64,000 bases of DNA, from NCBI RefSeq assembly GCF_000002235.5, contig NW_022145601.1, positions 3,283,563 to 3,347,562 of the forward strand, written 5' to 3'. Of the stretch, positions 1 to 10,583 are shown piece by piece (positions within the stretch are counted from its first letter, which is position 1; each line of letters opens with the position of its first letter). The notes below the pieces were generated by a model. The model did no database searches. It had not been told where the DNA came from and was given only the letters and a program-made list of their open reading frames with translations. The DNA is from Strongylocentrotus purpuratus. Its lineage: Eukaryota > Echinodermata > Echinoidea > Camarodonta > Strongylocentrotidae. The position numbers and the translations under genes are program-made.

Positions 1-57
1 AGAGAGAGAGAGAGATAGAGAGAGAGAGGGGGAGAGAGAGAGGGGGAGGGAGGGGAG
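1..57. repeat. (GA)n microsatellite at the left edge
   Basis: AG/GA and GGA dinucleotide-like repeats continue past the edge. It would fall in an intron of gene 1. Confidence 0.9.
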
Positions 58-229
58 AACAAAAATAAGGACATGCATATACAATTGGAAACAAAAGAGG
101 GCACAAACCCACAAAACAAAATAAAACAAATTGTGAAGGTCATGCAACATAAAATGTGTTTTGATATAAATTTTAATAATAAATTTTCATTTTACCAGAC
201 AAGTAATAGAAGACAAGTAATTTTACAAT

Positions 230-400
230 TATTATAATTATTATTATTATTATCAATAATGATAATAATGATAATAATAATATAATTATAATGATACTAA
301 TAGTAATTATACTACTAATAATAATGATGATAACAGCAATAATAATGATGATGATAATGTCAACAGTAATAATATAATAATTGTAATAATGATACAATAA
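230..400. repeat. ATT/ATA-rich low-complexity tract
   Basis: Imperfect (ATT)n, (AAT)n and (ATG)n repeats just downstream (in gene 1 sense) of the stalk exon. Open frames here are repeat artefacts. Confidence 0.85.
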
Positions 401-424
401 TATTACGCTCGATTAATGAATTAC

Positions 425-3400
425 CTGTTTCTGTACTTGTGAGGCCTGTGGGTATAGGATGAAAAATTTGGCAAGGAGTGGAGGTTATCAAGTCTAGAAC
501 TTCTGATGATGTTGGTAAGGACGATGATGGTCCCTCATGAGGTGAAGATGATATAGTTGTAACTCCTGACAAGATTCATAAAAATATGGTGATACATGTA
601 CATGTATGTTGCAGATAATGCAGGGAAGCTTGATAATATTTATTTAAAAAATAAAAAAAATGAAGAAACAAACAAACAAACACACAAACAAAACTGTGGT
701 AATATATATCATAAATTATTTTGGGATTGAGCCATGATTTTAAACCTTTGAACCAAATTGAGTCCTTTAAAAGCCTATATTGATATTAGCTACAGTTTCA
801 TGTTATACTGCATGCTTAGCCTGGTTTGGATTTAAATGCGATATTTGCAAACACAAAAACATAATCAAGTCTCATAAAACACATTTTAATTTTTAGAAGG
901 GGTCATTAAGAACAAATTTGAACAATAAAAATAAGAACAAAATTAATACGATAATGCCAACACTGAGCAAGACCGAAATAGTTGGATTTAGCCATCTTTA
1001 CCAAATTCTTCTCACTTACGTAATGTATCGGGCATGACGGTTGCCTCCTTGCATCTTGTATTCCGGTCAGCAGAACAATCGTCCTGTATTCATTTTGTAA
1101 AATTCATACAAAGAGTGCGAGCGGATAGAGAGGAAAAGAGATAAAGAAATATAAAAACAGGCAGATGGAGCCGGGTGGAGAGAGGGGGGAGGAAGGGAGG
1201 GAGAGGGGGAAGGAGAGAAGAAAGGAGGGAGGGAATGAGGGAGGAAGAGGTGGAGGGATGGAGTAAGAGAGGGAGGGAGGGAGAGGAGAGGTTGGTGGGA
1301 GAGGGGAATAGCACAAACATATCGAGAAGACAAACGATGAATAAAGGACAAAAAGGAAACAAGGGGAAAAGTGAGAGGGAGAGAGGGAGAGAGAAAGAGA
1401 GAGAGAGAGAGAGAGCGAGAGGTTAGTGGGGGAGGGGGTGGGGGCTAAGAGACAATGTATAAAATAGACATCGCCCAATTTCAATCATAGACAAGTAAAA
1501 ATGTGAATTTTTATCCTTTCCTTTCTCTAAACACAGAAACAAATATTTCGTTTATTATGAAATGAAATACATATTATACAAATTACAATTCCAATCGTGC
1601 ATTATTGCTGTATGTAGATTCCATGTTTAATAACTTATTGCATTTTTAAAACTCCGTCAAGCAAGAGGCGCGATAGCTCAGTTGATCTAGCAGTGATCTC
1701 GTAATCCGGCGGCCCGTGTTCGAAACCAAGGCATTAATCCTCATTACCAAGTCCCTCGGAGAGGACCTAAAGCCGTCGGTCCTATGGTTGCTTAATTACG
1801 AGCAATTATGCTCTCTTAGCAGTCAGGTAAAATAATCACCACTAAACCACTAAACCACTAAACCACGAATCCAGAAAAAAATGCTCATAAAGTAATGGTG
1901 TCCTGAAATGTTCACAGATGCATATCACACACATTCTGTTACTTAGTACATACCTCTATCCCATATGCGCAGTTGTCACATTGGAAGCAACCTGAGCAGT
2001 TATTCCAACCTGCTGTGAACGTCCCTTTTGGACAAGGTGAACATGATCTGAAAGGAATCAAATTTAGAATTTTCGAGCCTTGTCAGCTATTAGCAGAAAT
2101 TGATACCCATTGTATTTTTCCTCGTTTCCTTTTACTATACGAAAGGGAACATTTTTCGGAAAATTAAGAAAATCTGTAAAGACCTTGACCTCGCTGAGGT
2201 ATAACTTCACTAAGGAAATTCTAAATTCGTATAGGTTCATTAATATTTCGTATATAGGATACTGGAGCATACAATATTATATCCATAATATTCTTAGAAG
2301 AAAAAAAAGAAAATTAGTTAATTATAACTATCCTCTCAAGGTATATATTTCTTCTTCTTTTTCTTCCTTTTCTTCTTCTTCTTCTTCTTCTTCTTCTTCT
2401 TCTTCTTCTTCTTCTTCTTCTTCTTCTTCTTCTTTTGGTGTTTCTTCTGCTTCCTCTCTCTCCCTCTTTCTATCTTTCTCTCCCATCTCTTGTATATCTC
2501 ATAATGTAAATGTTCTGTTCTTGATGAAAAAAATAAATCAATAAATCATTCAATCAACCACCCAACCGACCAATCAATCAACCAATCAATCAAATAAACC
2601 AACCGATCAATAAATGATTCAATCAATCAATCAATCAATCAACCAATCCTTAAAATCAAATAACCAATCGATCGACCAACCAATCTATCAACCAATCAAT
2701 CAACCAATCCTTAAAGTCAACTAACCAACCAACCAATCCATTATACATATCAATCGTGTAATACATACTCTTGAACAGTGGAGCAGTTATCAGGTTGATA
2801 CATGCCAGGCTGACAAGCATTAATAAGCTGCTTCGTGCATTGATTCCACACCTTGGCCCCACCATCAGCTGGTAAGACACACTTCTTCTGGTTTGGATGG
2901 AAGCATGAGTAAACAAAGAAAGATCAATGTTTGCATGCTTTCTTTCTTTCTTGAATAGTGTATTTTGCAATATGGATCTTACTTTACTTATTCATTTATT
3001 CTATCTTATTTATCATCATCAGTACTATTATTATTATTATTATTATTATTATTACTGTAACTATTATTATTATTATTATTATTATTACTGTTACTATTAT
3101 TATTATTATTATCATTAAAATTAGAAGTAGTATAGCAGTAGCAGTAGTAGTAGTAGTAGTAGTTGTTGTAGTAGTATAGTAGTAGAAGTAGTAGTACTTG
3201 TAGTACTAGTATTTTTAGTAGTAGTGTTGGTGTTGTTGTTAATATTACTGTTATGATTATTATCTTCATTTTTCGGAGGGCGAGGGGTGTTAAGTTTCCC
3301 TTTTTTGGCTTCATAAGAAATAATAGTGCTGAAATTCTACCAAATAAAAATGCAGATGATTTCTTGTGATTCAATTATCTGCACCGCATGGCTTTATCTT

Positions 3401-3824
3401 ATACCGAGTGTAAGAGAATTGATAATCCATTTAAAGTTAAATACAATACAGTACAGTATGTAATTGAAGAAGAAAAAACACTAAATATGCTGCTCGTTTT
3501 GACCTAACGTTGTGGTGTAACCTGTAAAAGAAAAGAACCATAAAAGTAAACCCAAGATTTCCACTAGTTGGAATTGAACTTATGTGCAATTTATTGGAGG
3601 GTACCTCCAATAAATTGCACATAAGTTCAATTCCAATTTATTTTGCACATGTAGCTTTAGTAACATAGGGCACAGTTTTGATAATTGTATAATCCTTTAA
3701 AAGATGAATACATTGAATAATTATATAATATATTAAATGATAAACTTCCCTGTCCTTAAAAATACACGAGAGAAAAGAAGTTTGAAACCCAAAACCTAGG
3801 CATGCTCACCATTTTTGTTTCCAT
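425..3824 (-). CDS. TNF-receptor-like gene 1, 5' part (continues beyond the left edge)
   Basis: Probable cell-surface TNF-receptor-superfamily member. Exons read on the minus strand: 3824-3810 (ATG codons at 3824 and 3812; the second abuts donor gtgagc), 3503-3405 (signal peptide, starts VKTSSIFSVF), 2887-2769 (N-terminal segment KKCVLPADGG... with 4 Cys), 2047-1954 and 1083-1020 (one CRD split by a phase 0 intron), 565-425 (Ser/Thr/Pro stalk). Each has AG/GT borders, and phases run 0,0,2,0,1,1, matching genes 2 and 3 at the shared junctions. The CRD reads CSPCPKGTF, CSGCFQCDNC, DDC, RC: eight Cys in the spacing of the other two genes. The transmembrane and death-domain exons would lie left of position 1. 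It is divergent from gene 2. The signal-peptide exon is 33 codons against 32 in gene 3, which supports it, but its acceptor (gttag) has a weak pyrimidine tract and the exon 1 call rests on the parallel with gene 3. No function beyond the family is visible. Confidence 0.72.
1160..1440. repeat. Purine-rich GGA/GA low-complexity tract in a gene 1 intron
   Basis: A strongly strand-asymmetric run of G and A between CRD exons 1954-2047 and 1020-1083. On the gene 1 sense strand it is polypyrimidine and lies just before the 1083 acceptor. Confidence 0.9.
1666..1835 (+). mobile_element. tRNA-headed SINE copy
   Basis: The head shows an A-box-like TAGCTCAGTTGATC and a B-box-like GTGTTCGAAACC at 1716-1727. 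The body contains the core CTCGGAGAGGACCTAAAGCC, shared with the copy at 60942 and, reversed, at 7878. It sits in a gene 1 intron, opposite to the gene. Confidence 0.8.
2349..2436. repeat. (TTC)n microsatellite
   Basis: Nearly pure TTC repeat within the gene 1 intron between exons 2769-2887 and 1954-2047. Confidence 0.95.
2530..2740. repeat. (CAAT)n tetranucleotide repeat
   Basis: Imperfect AATC/CCAA tetramers lying just downstream (in gene 1 sense) of exon 2769-2887. Confidence 0.9.
3022..3178. repeat. (ATT)n then (AGT)n microsatellite
   Basis: Two adjacent trinucleotide repeats in a gene 1 intron. Confidence 0.9.
3568..3636. repeat. Perfect 33-bp inverted repeat with 3-nt loop
   Basis: Arms 3568-3600 and 3604-3636 are exact reverse complements with the loop GTA. 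Pairing stops abruptly at both outer ends. It lies in gene 1 intron 1, between the ATG exon and the signal-peptide exon. It could be a foldback insertion, a hairpin-RNA precursor or an assembly artefact. Confidence 0.9.
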
Positions 3825-4334
3825 GGCAGCACTTGCATATTTGCAATACAGTAGAATCTGTGTAAGGAAAATATCACATTAATATTGAAATAATAAAATT
3901 TTGAAGATTTAAAACTAACCTTGAATTATGTTGATTGTTTCCCACTTTTAGAAAAACTGTCTTGAAATGATAATATATGTTTATCATGTAACGGATTTGT
4001 TGTTTAGAATTAAACAATTAAGAATCAAACGTGTCGGGAATCACACTTATTGAAAAGTCTATCCAATTCAATCCAATCCCAAAAGGTATATATGAATATT
4101 ATTTCATTTAAGTTTATAATGATCAGAATCAAAGAACAATCACAATGAAAAAGATATAAACAAGATATTAAAATCAGATGGCAATGGAGAAGAAAAAATA
4201 TATATAAACAACAAAATGAAAACTCTTGATGTAGCGCCTTTGGGGAAAAAAACACATTAAGGAGGTGACGTGTTCTTCACGTTGCCCGGCAGGACTTAAA
4301 GTCCCCCCCTAAATTTCGCCTCTTGGCGACTATA
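3825..4334. other. No recognisable gene; presumed 5' flank of gene 1
   Basis: AT-rich unique-looking sequence upstream (minus sense) of gene 1. It may hold the 5' UTR and promoter, but no clear TATA box or initiator stands out. Confidence 0.5.
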
Positions 4335-5178
4335 CACTCTAAGAAAAAAGGGTGCAAAAAAGGGTGCAAAATAAGAGTTTGCACCCTTTACATAAAAATG
4401 AACCCTTTTGAAGGAAAAGGGGTTCAAAAAAGGGTGCAAAATCTTATTTTGCACCCTTCCCACAAAAATGAACCCTATCGACCAAAAAGGGTGCAAAATA
4501 AAAGTTTCCATATTGCATGCATATTCATGATTACTTTACACGTGTTCACATAAAAAATACATTTATCATGATTTGTTAAACAAATTATGACAATGCACAT
4601 CAATTTTGTGACTTGAATTTTTCTTCGGCAATCATTAAACAAATAGATTATGTTGTCTGATCATGTTACAATTACATTCACGTTTTAGCAATAGATACAT
4701 TGATTATATGATTACTAACCAATAAACAACATGCATGTTTAATATGTATTTGTGTACGAGCAAATAACACGAGTATTCCTCGAGTATGGAAGAAGAATTG
4801 CACCTTTTAAAGGGTGCAGGACTGAACCCCTAAAGGTGCTGCTATTGCATCGGTTTGCACCCCAAAGGAGCAGGATTGAACCATTAAGGAGACTAACATG
4901 TCTCCTCAAAGGTGCAATCTGGCACCCTCTTTAAAGGGTGCAGGATTTAACCCCTAAAGGTGCTGCTATTGTTGCATCGGTTTGCACCCCTTAAGGTGCA
5001 GGATTGAACCATAAAGGGTACTAACATGTCCCCTAAAAGGTTCAATCTGGCACCCTTTTAAAGGGTGCAGGATTGCACCTTTAAAAAGGGTGCAGGATTT
5101 AACCCCTAAAGGTGCTGCTATTGTTGCATCGGTTTGAACCCCTAAAGGTGCATAGTTGCACCATTTTTTCTTAGTGTG
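4335..5178. mobile_element. 844-bp non-autonomous TIR element made of AGGGTGCA motifs
   Basis: The ends are CACTCTAAGAAAAAAGGGTG and, inverted, CACACTAAGAAAAAATGGTG. TA flanks both sides, a possible 2-bp target duplication. The interior is mostly forward and inverted AAGGGTGCA / TGCACCCTT units in two clusters (4345-4500 and 4800-5165), separated by about 300 bp of AT-rich DNA. No coding capacity. The termini resemble those of the 5.1-kb element at 30863 in form (CACT...AAAAA). Confidence 0.8.
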
Positions 5179-5698
5179 TACAGAAAAACTGTACTAAAAT
5201 CGTTTGGTAGATATCGCAGTTTTGAATAATGAGCGTAATTTCATTTGATTATGTTAATATTTGATTGTCGCCATTATCAGAACTTAATAAATATTAGTAA
5301 TAATAATAGTAATAATACATTATTAACTGCAGACATTCATAATGTGTAAGATATCCACCCGGATAGTGCTTAAAACGCTGCCTTATAATAAACAAAATAA
5401 ATGTAATAACAACAACCCGTCTAAAAGTGCTTAAAACAAAACAGAACGAAAGATATATAGGAGAATCACTTGCTATTAGATGTGTTTTTAGATTTAAAGG
5501 TAATATAAAGTTTTGGTATGGGGTCATAAATTTGGTTCAAATGAACATAATTATTGGAAGCATGTGCAATCCTACGACATTCAGTGATCGTTGTCGCGGT
5601 TGAAATCGAGTCTAAAGTTATGAAATTGTAAATAATAAACTCGTTATGTTGTATAGCTCCCTCTTAAGGTCGAGATATTAATTAAGCTATACTATAAC
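5179..5698. other. Intergenic, nothing recognised
   Basis: AT-rich sequence with short ATT runs. No long frame, tRNA-like fold or terminal repeat was seen. Confidence 0.5.
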
Positions 5699-5880
5699 TA
5701 GGCGTTGTGGCGTGCGCCTGTAATCCAGCTTACAGTGGTAGTTACAAACTGATTCAGCCGAGAACGCAGGTTCGAAACTGAGTCACGTCTTTCGGATGGT
5801 GACGTTAAAAGTCGGTCCCCAGACGTAAATAATCATATCTGATTGATACACGTCTGTAAAAACCCAAATACACACACACA
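5699..5880 (+). mobile_element. SINE with a 7SL-like head
   Basis: The 5' end carries GTGGCGTGCGCCTGTAATCC at 5707-5726, very close to the 5' domain of 7SL RNA. A tRNA-type B box (GGTTCGAAACT, 5769-5779) and a core TTCGGATGGTGACGTTAAAA follow, then a short CA tail. It does not look like a full 7SL gene, since the rest of the SRP RNA is absent. Confidence 0.65.
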
Positions 5881-5944
5881 CACAATATACAACAATGTTT
5901 CTTGACTAAAATCGACCGATTAGCTATTCCCGTTTGGAAATTAT

Positions 5945-6228
5945 GATAATAATAATGGTGGCTTCTTGTATAGCGCACATGTCCGTCACGTTGTGACGCT
6001 CCTGGCGCTGCCCCAATTATTACCCTGGCTTTAGCAAGGCAGCCACTGCGGCGCTCTAGCATTTCAAGGAATTAATTCCTGCCAGGTACCCATTTACATC
6101 ACCTGGGTTGAGTGTGGCAAATGTAGATCAATGTCTTGCCAAAGGACATTTAGTGCCGCGGCGGGACTCGAACCGCAGACCTTAAGATCGACAGTCCGTC
6201 GACGTATCCACTCGACCACGACACCTCT
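5945..6228 (-). mobile_element. tRNA-derived SINE copy, minus strand
   Basis: Read on the minus strand it starts AGAGGTGTCGTGGTCGAGTG, with a B-box-like GGTTCGAGTCCC, a body with CACTCTCAACC-type sequence, and a 3' end with TATAGCGC / (ATT)n, the same tail seen near 26885, 50240 and 63320. Confidence 0.8.
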
Positions 6229-7095
6229 ATATAATTATCACAACTACATATTCTGAGATTTTCATGATCGCAGCTACCACTGTATGGTCGTAGGCGCTAT
6301 TTGAAATATATCAAAATTTACCGGGAGCACCGGGACATTTTAATATTTCATTTTTCTCGAAAGTAGACTGACTGTTTTAGGGGCTAAATTTTCTAGTGCT
6401 TATAATACATCCACAGGGGAATCCAAATATATCAAAATTGTAAAGAATCACTATCCACCCAATTTTCAAAATTTCCCAAAACTTTGTATTACCTTTAAAG
6501 TGATCTACAGTTTTACAATCTTTCAATGATTTTAGGAGGCTGATCCACAACCAGTGATCTCTTTTCAGGGAAAATTTAGTTCTAGGGACAATTAGAGTAC
6601 AGATTCGTTGGATGACAGAGCAAAATTACTAAACAGTAGGCCACTTGACAAAATGTCATGTCAGTCTTGATTGTAACAAAACTGCATGTCAAGTTACATT
6701 AAAAATGATGATAGATAATATTGGCTGAACAACAAATATCTAATATTAACAGATAGAGATTAGATTCATCACGCTAAAGATCGAAAGCAAGTACATTTGC
6801 CATCTATTAAAACATCTTAACACAGGGAAACCCGCAGTTAATGAAATGTTGGTTTGCTTGTGGGCCTTGCCATTCTGAGTCAATTAATTCTTATTGAAAC
6901 TCATATTTTTTCAGCATGTATTACCTGGACGCATTACCTGCATGTAAATCCCAAACATGGCGATAATGCTCGGATACTTACTTGTAAAACTACTGCACAA
7001 TATGACAACGTATTTCCACAAAAGGGTAACATGGTATGGTGCAACTGCAGAGTGGGAAAAAAAGATTCGGTAAAAATAATGATCATGATTTTCAT
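6229..7095. other. Intergenic, nothing recognised
   Basis: AT-rich; no convincing gene, terminal repeat or RNA gene seen. Confidence 0.5.
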
Positions 7096-7270
7096 CCTTT
7101 AAAGCCCGTCTGTACTAGTTTGGCCAGGAGGGATTAGACCACACAGCGTGGTCACTGGCAGGTGGCTATCTCATGATTCTCATCGACTCAGAGCACATAT
7201 TTTTTTTGTCCCGGAAATTGGAAAATTATGCCGACCGATATTTCGTTCTGTAGGGGGGGGGGGGGTAAGT
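7096..7270 (+). mobile_element. Fragments of two dispersed repeats
   Basis: 7096-7190 (TTTAAAGCCCGTCTGTACTA... GTGGCTATCTC) matches copies at 29722 (+) and 14096-14299 (-). 7196-7270 (GTCCCGGAAATTGG... ending in poly-G) matches the poly-G element at 9390. Confidence 0.65.
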
Positions 7271-7877
7271 CACTTTTTTGTGATGATCAGCATTGAAATA
7301 GACATTCACAGAATATACTATGTAGCCCACTAAGTTGGAATAACTTTCTTTACCTCTTTAATGGAGTAATTGTGACAAGAGTAGACGTAATTATCGATAA
7401 TGTTAATAGATTTAGTTTATATCTTCTAAGAAATGTATTGATCATTCTACGTATTCATAAAGATTGATCAATGAAGTTCTGATAAGATATAAACTCTATC
7501 TACTGAGAATAAATAATATTGTCATGATCATTTCATTAAAAGAGGTAAAGAAAAGTGACTTCAACTTGATGGGCAACAAGGTAACAATTATGACGAAATG
7601 TAATATTTGCGAGTCTAGCTGCTGGCTCAAAATATCAAGGATAGCCTGCATTGATTAGTTGCTATTAAACCAATAACATAACATACACCCACATCTTTCT
7701 AAATGCCTACGTGTTTCACACTAATATCGAGGGAAATGGTAAAACCTGAGTATGTTTAGCTCCATTATCCTCAGGGTTCTAAACTAGTTGTTTCCTGGAT
7801 GACCGATAACAAGACTAAAATCCTGTCGGACAACCTATAAGTCCTATCTTTGTACATAATTAGTAAAGAATCAAATA

Positions 7878-7980
7878 TAGTGGTGGTGGTGATTTTACCT
7901 GACAGCTAAGAAAGCAATAAATGCTTGTTAGTAAGCAACCAGAAGACCGACGGCTTTAGGTCCTATCCGATGGACATGAT
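7878..7980 (-). mobile_element. 5'-truncated SINE copy
   Basis: On the minus strand it carries the core ATCGGATAGGACCTAAAGCC, then GTCGGTC, GGTTGCTTAC and the tail found in the copy at 1666. The tRNA head is missing. Confidence 0.7.
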
Positions 7981-7990
7981 ATCATGGTAT

Positions 7991-9389
7991 CTTCTCCAAC
8001 CTTGGGAGTTACTTGATAACAACATATCCCCTCAAATCTCTGTTATCTGTCATTTTAATACACTCTAGCAGTATCATTCCACTCCAGGTCTTTGCGTTCT
8101 TGGCTTCCCTCTTGGTCTATACCTTCTACTTAGCCTTTTAATACATTTTCAAGAGATTCTGATGTAGTTTAAGGTAAATAATGACAATTTATAATTTCAT
8201 GTGAATATGGGGGTACTTCATTGTAAATGACTACTAAAAATATGGATATAATATTGCAAAAGCTAATTATAGAGTTTTCCCCGGCTGACAAATAAAAAGT
8301 TCGATGAGAGCAAATTATACAAGTCATAAAACAGGAATATGAGAGTCATACATATCGGTCTACTTGATAATCATAAATAATGTATTCTTTTTATAAAATT
8401 GCAACGTAAATTGCCACGTTCTGTTTTTATGAAATTCCATCCCAACGAGATATTCAATACAATTAAAACGAATGACATGATAGTCCTCCAATTGGTTTGT
8501 TTAGTAATGTTTTTGAAAAAAATATGAAAAAACACCATAATCACATCAAACTACAATTAACATGAGCCTCATTTTAACAAAATGTGAAAAGAGAGAAGTA
8601 GCCCCACTTACTTTAAATTCGCATAAATTGCGTTAATGATGGCGTTGAAGTTGTAGTAATAGAAATAGTAGTCATCAATGCCGTCGGAGGAGAAGGACTA
8701 GTAATCGTATTGTATCACGTATAATTCCGACAGCCAGCATCCTTTGCTTAGATCTGGTTTTAACACAGCAAAGCGAGAGTTGGTGTAATAAGTTGACGAG
8801 CAGGGTATGGACTCAGTTAAGAAATGTCCCTGAAACTACGTCTGGTTCTTCTCTGATCTCGTCACCTACTCCCAAAGCAAACATGATGTTAACAACTTGT
8901 TTAAAACTCCTCTATCAAGGCAGATCTATGTGCCGAGTAGCAAGAAAGTCCGTACTAGTAGGCGTATACTCTCTCAATATTCTAGACCTGTATCCACGTA
9001 CGCTCATCGCTACTTTAGAAGACTAATAATGATTCTTGAGACTCGGGAAATGGTGCATTACCAAACTATATGTAGCTGTGATATACCCCAGGTTATTCCC
9101 CCGATTGGCAATACCTATGACGTAACCTACCAGAGGCACCCGCCTTCAATCTCGACCTCTACGTCAGGATTCTTCCCATTCCCAGCTTGGGAATTTCATT
9201 CTTGACTATACTTCTTTTCTAACACATCAATTCTGTCAGGATTTTCGTCAGACGACATCTTATCAATAATTTCCGAGTGGTCAAAGAAATTAGGTCTCAA
9301 CTTTTATTTGCAAAGAGGCTACAATTAACTATTTATGTTCGGTTCGTCAAAATATATGACTAAGTAAGTGACTAGGTAAGAGCACAGAT
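7991..9389. other. Intergenic; unassigned open stretches
   Basis: Two overlapping plus-strand open stretches (8793-9026 and 8897-9205, up to 102 codons) show mixed composition rather than simple repeat. I recognise no domain, splice context or homology in either, and they may be decayed repeat sequence. Confidence 0.35.
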
Positions 9390-9617
9390 TTGTTTTCTGT
9401 CCCGGAAATTGGAAAATTGTGCCGACCGATATTTTGTTTAGTGGGGGGGGGGGGGGGGGGAGAGGGGGGGGGGTATGGTCATTTTTTTTATTTATAAAAA
9501 CCCTTTAGCACCCAATTTGTTTTATATATATATATATATATTTTTTTTATTATTACACTTAAACAAAATTTGAGGGGCGGGGGTAACCCCCAAAACCACC
9601 CCCTGCGTACACGCCTG
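9390..9617. mobile_element. Poly-G dispersed element fragment
   Basis: TCCCGGAAATTGGAAAATTG, then GCCGACCGATATTTTG and a long G run, ending CCCCTGCGTACACGCCTG. A similar unit at 43650-43879 ends CCCCTGCGTACGCGCCTG. The matching left terminus was not found. Confidence 0.5.
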
Positions 9618-9655
9618 AAAATAAATCTCGTATTTTACTTTTAATTATATACAAC

Positions 9656-10575
9656 CAGGGGCGGCGAATCCTTTCATGACCGGGGGACGAAATACGAGGT
9701 AGCAGTGGCGTAAATTGAGCAAAAACGTTGGATGGTGGGGGGGGGGGGGGGGGGGAGCAAAAATCCGCATCATCCCCGTTCTAACATGTTACATGCAGGC
9801 CCCGCGGAACGTTTTGTCAAAGTGTGGGGGGGGGGGAGGGCTAAAGTAGAGCGAAGCTCAGGGGTTTTAGGCATTTAATAACGGTCAGATGAGCATCTAG
9901 GGGCCCGCCTTCGTGCCCCCAGAAGCTCAGGGTTTGTTGACATTTAGTAACGGTCAGATGAGCAACCAGAGGCCCGTCTTGGGGCCCTTGGTGGGGTGCA
10001 AGGGGCAGAGCCTCCGGAAGCTCAGGGAAAAACCATGCCATTTCAGCAACATTTGTAAATCACTGGTATCGAATCATTAAAAAAAACATGGGTGAATTTT
10101 ATTAGGGAAGCAATTGCCCCCAAGCCCTCCCCCACCTCCATCATTACGATAGTGCGAGGGAGCATACTGAAAGAGAGGGGTGAAGATGACGGAAGTGACT
10201 ATCCCCTCACAGGTTTTTGAAGTTTTTTTAAAGAATTACATTCCTTTACAAAACTATAGTATAAAAACGGGAAACATAATTTGTTCACACTTATTTCACA
10301 CAATTTTACACAATATTTACTTTTACACTTTGAAGGACATGATGTGAGGGAGCATACCTCCCGAGCGAGAAGATTTTTTGCATTTGTATAAACGCTGCAC
10401 TGTTGGGCCCTCCACAGCCTAAAGTTTGTTGCAGTCTTTAGTCAATATTTGCTATACACTTCTTTTTTTGCACTTTTTCAAATCTTCCAGGGGGGGGGGG
10501 CGATCCACCTTTAAAAACAAATTGAAGGGGGGGGGGGACGTGCCCCCCTTCCGTCCCCCGGGATCGCCGCCCCTG
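9656..10575. mobile_element. hAT-like non-autonomous element with exact 8-bp target duplication
   Basis: Terminal inverted repeats CAGGGGCGGCGA... / ...ATCGCCGCCCCTG, flanked by TATACAAC at 9648-9655 and 10576-10583. An 8-bp duplication with CAG..CTG ends fits the hAT superfamily. The interior has poly-G/C runs and two copies of the 93-bp satellite unit (GGTCAGATGAGCA, GGGGCCC, GGAAGCTCAGGG). No transposase. Confidence 0.9.
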
Positions 10576-10583
10576 TATACAAC

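Noticed and set aside
173-397. Ile/Tyr-rich open frame
   Set aside because: It is a translation of ATT/ATA microsatellite; no real codon usage.
1067-1484. Several overlapping Ser/Pro/Leu-rich frames
   Set aside because: They come from the purine-rich repeat; the only supported coding here is exon 1020-1083 in another frame.
2110-2544. 144-codon plus-strand frame with poly-Ser
   Set aside because: Its C-terminal half is the (TTC)n repeat, and its start overlaps a gene 1 intron in antisense.
3437-3622. 61-codon hydrophobic minus-strand frame as the gene 1 leader
   Set aside because: It ends in a stop without a usable phase 0 donor; the overlapping frame 3405-3503 has a proper AG/GT pair and the expected phase.
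5699-5730. Candidate 7SL (SRP) RNA gene
   Set aside because: Only the 5' 7SL-like segment is present; the S domain and the rest are missing.
8793-9205. Possible small gene upstream of gene 2
   Set aside because: Two overlapping frames of normal composition, but no domain, no splice signals tying it to a transcript and no recognisable homology. Left as unassigned sequence.
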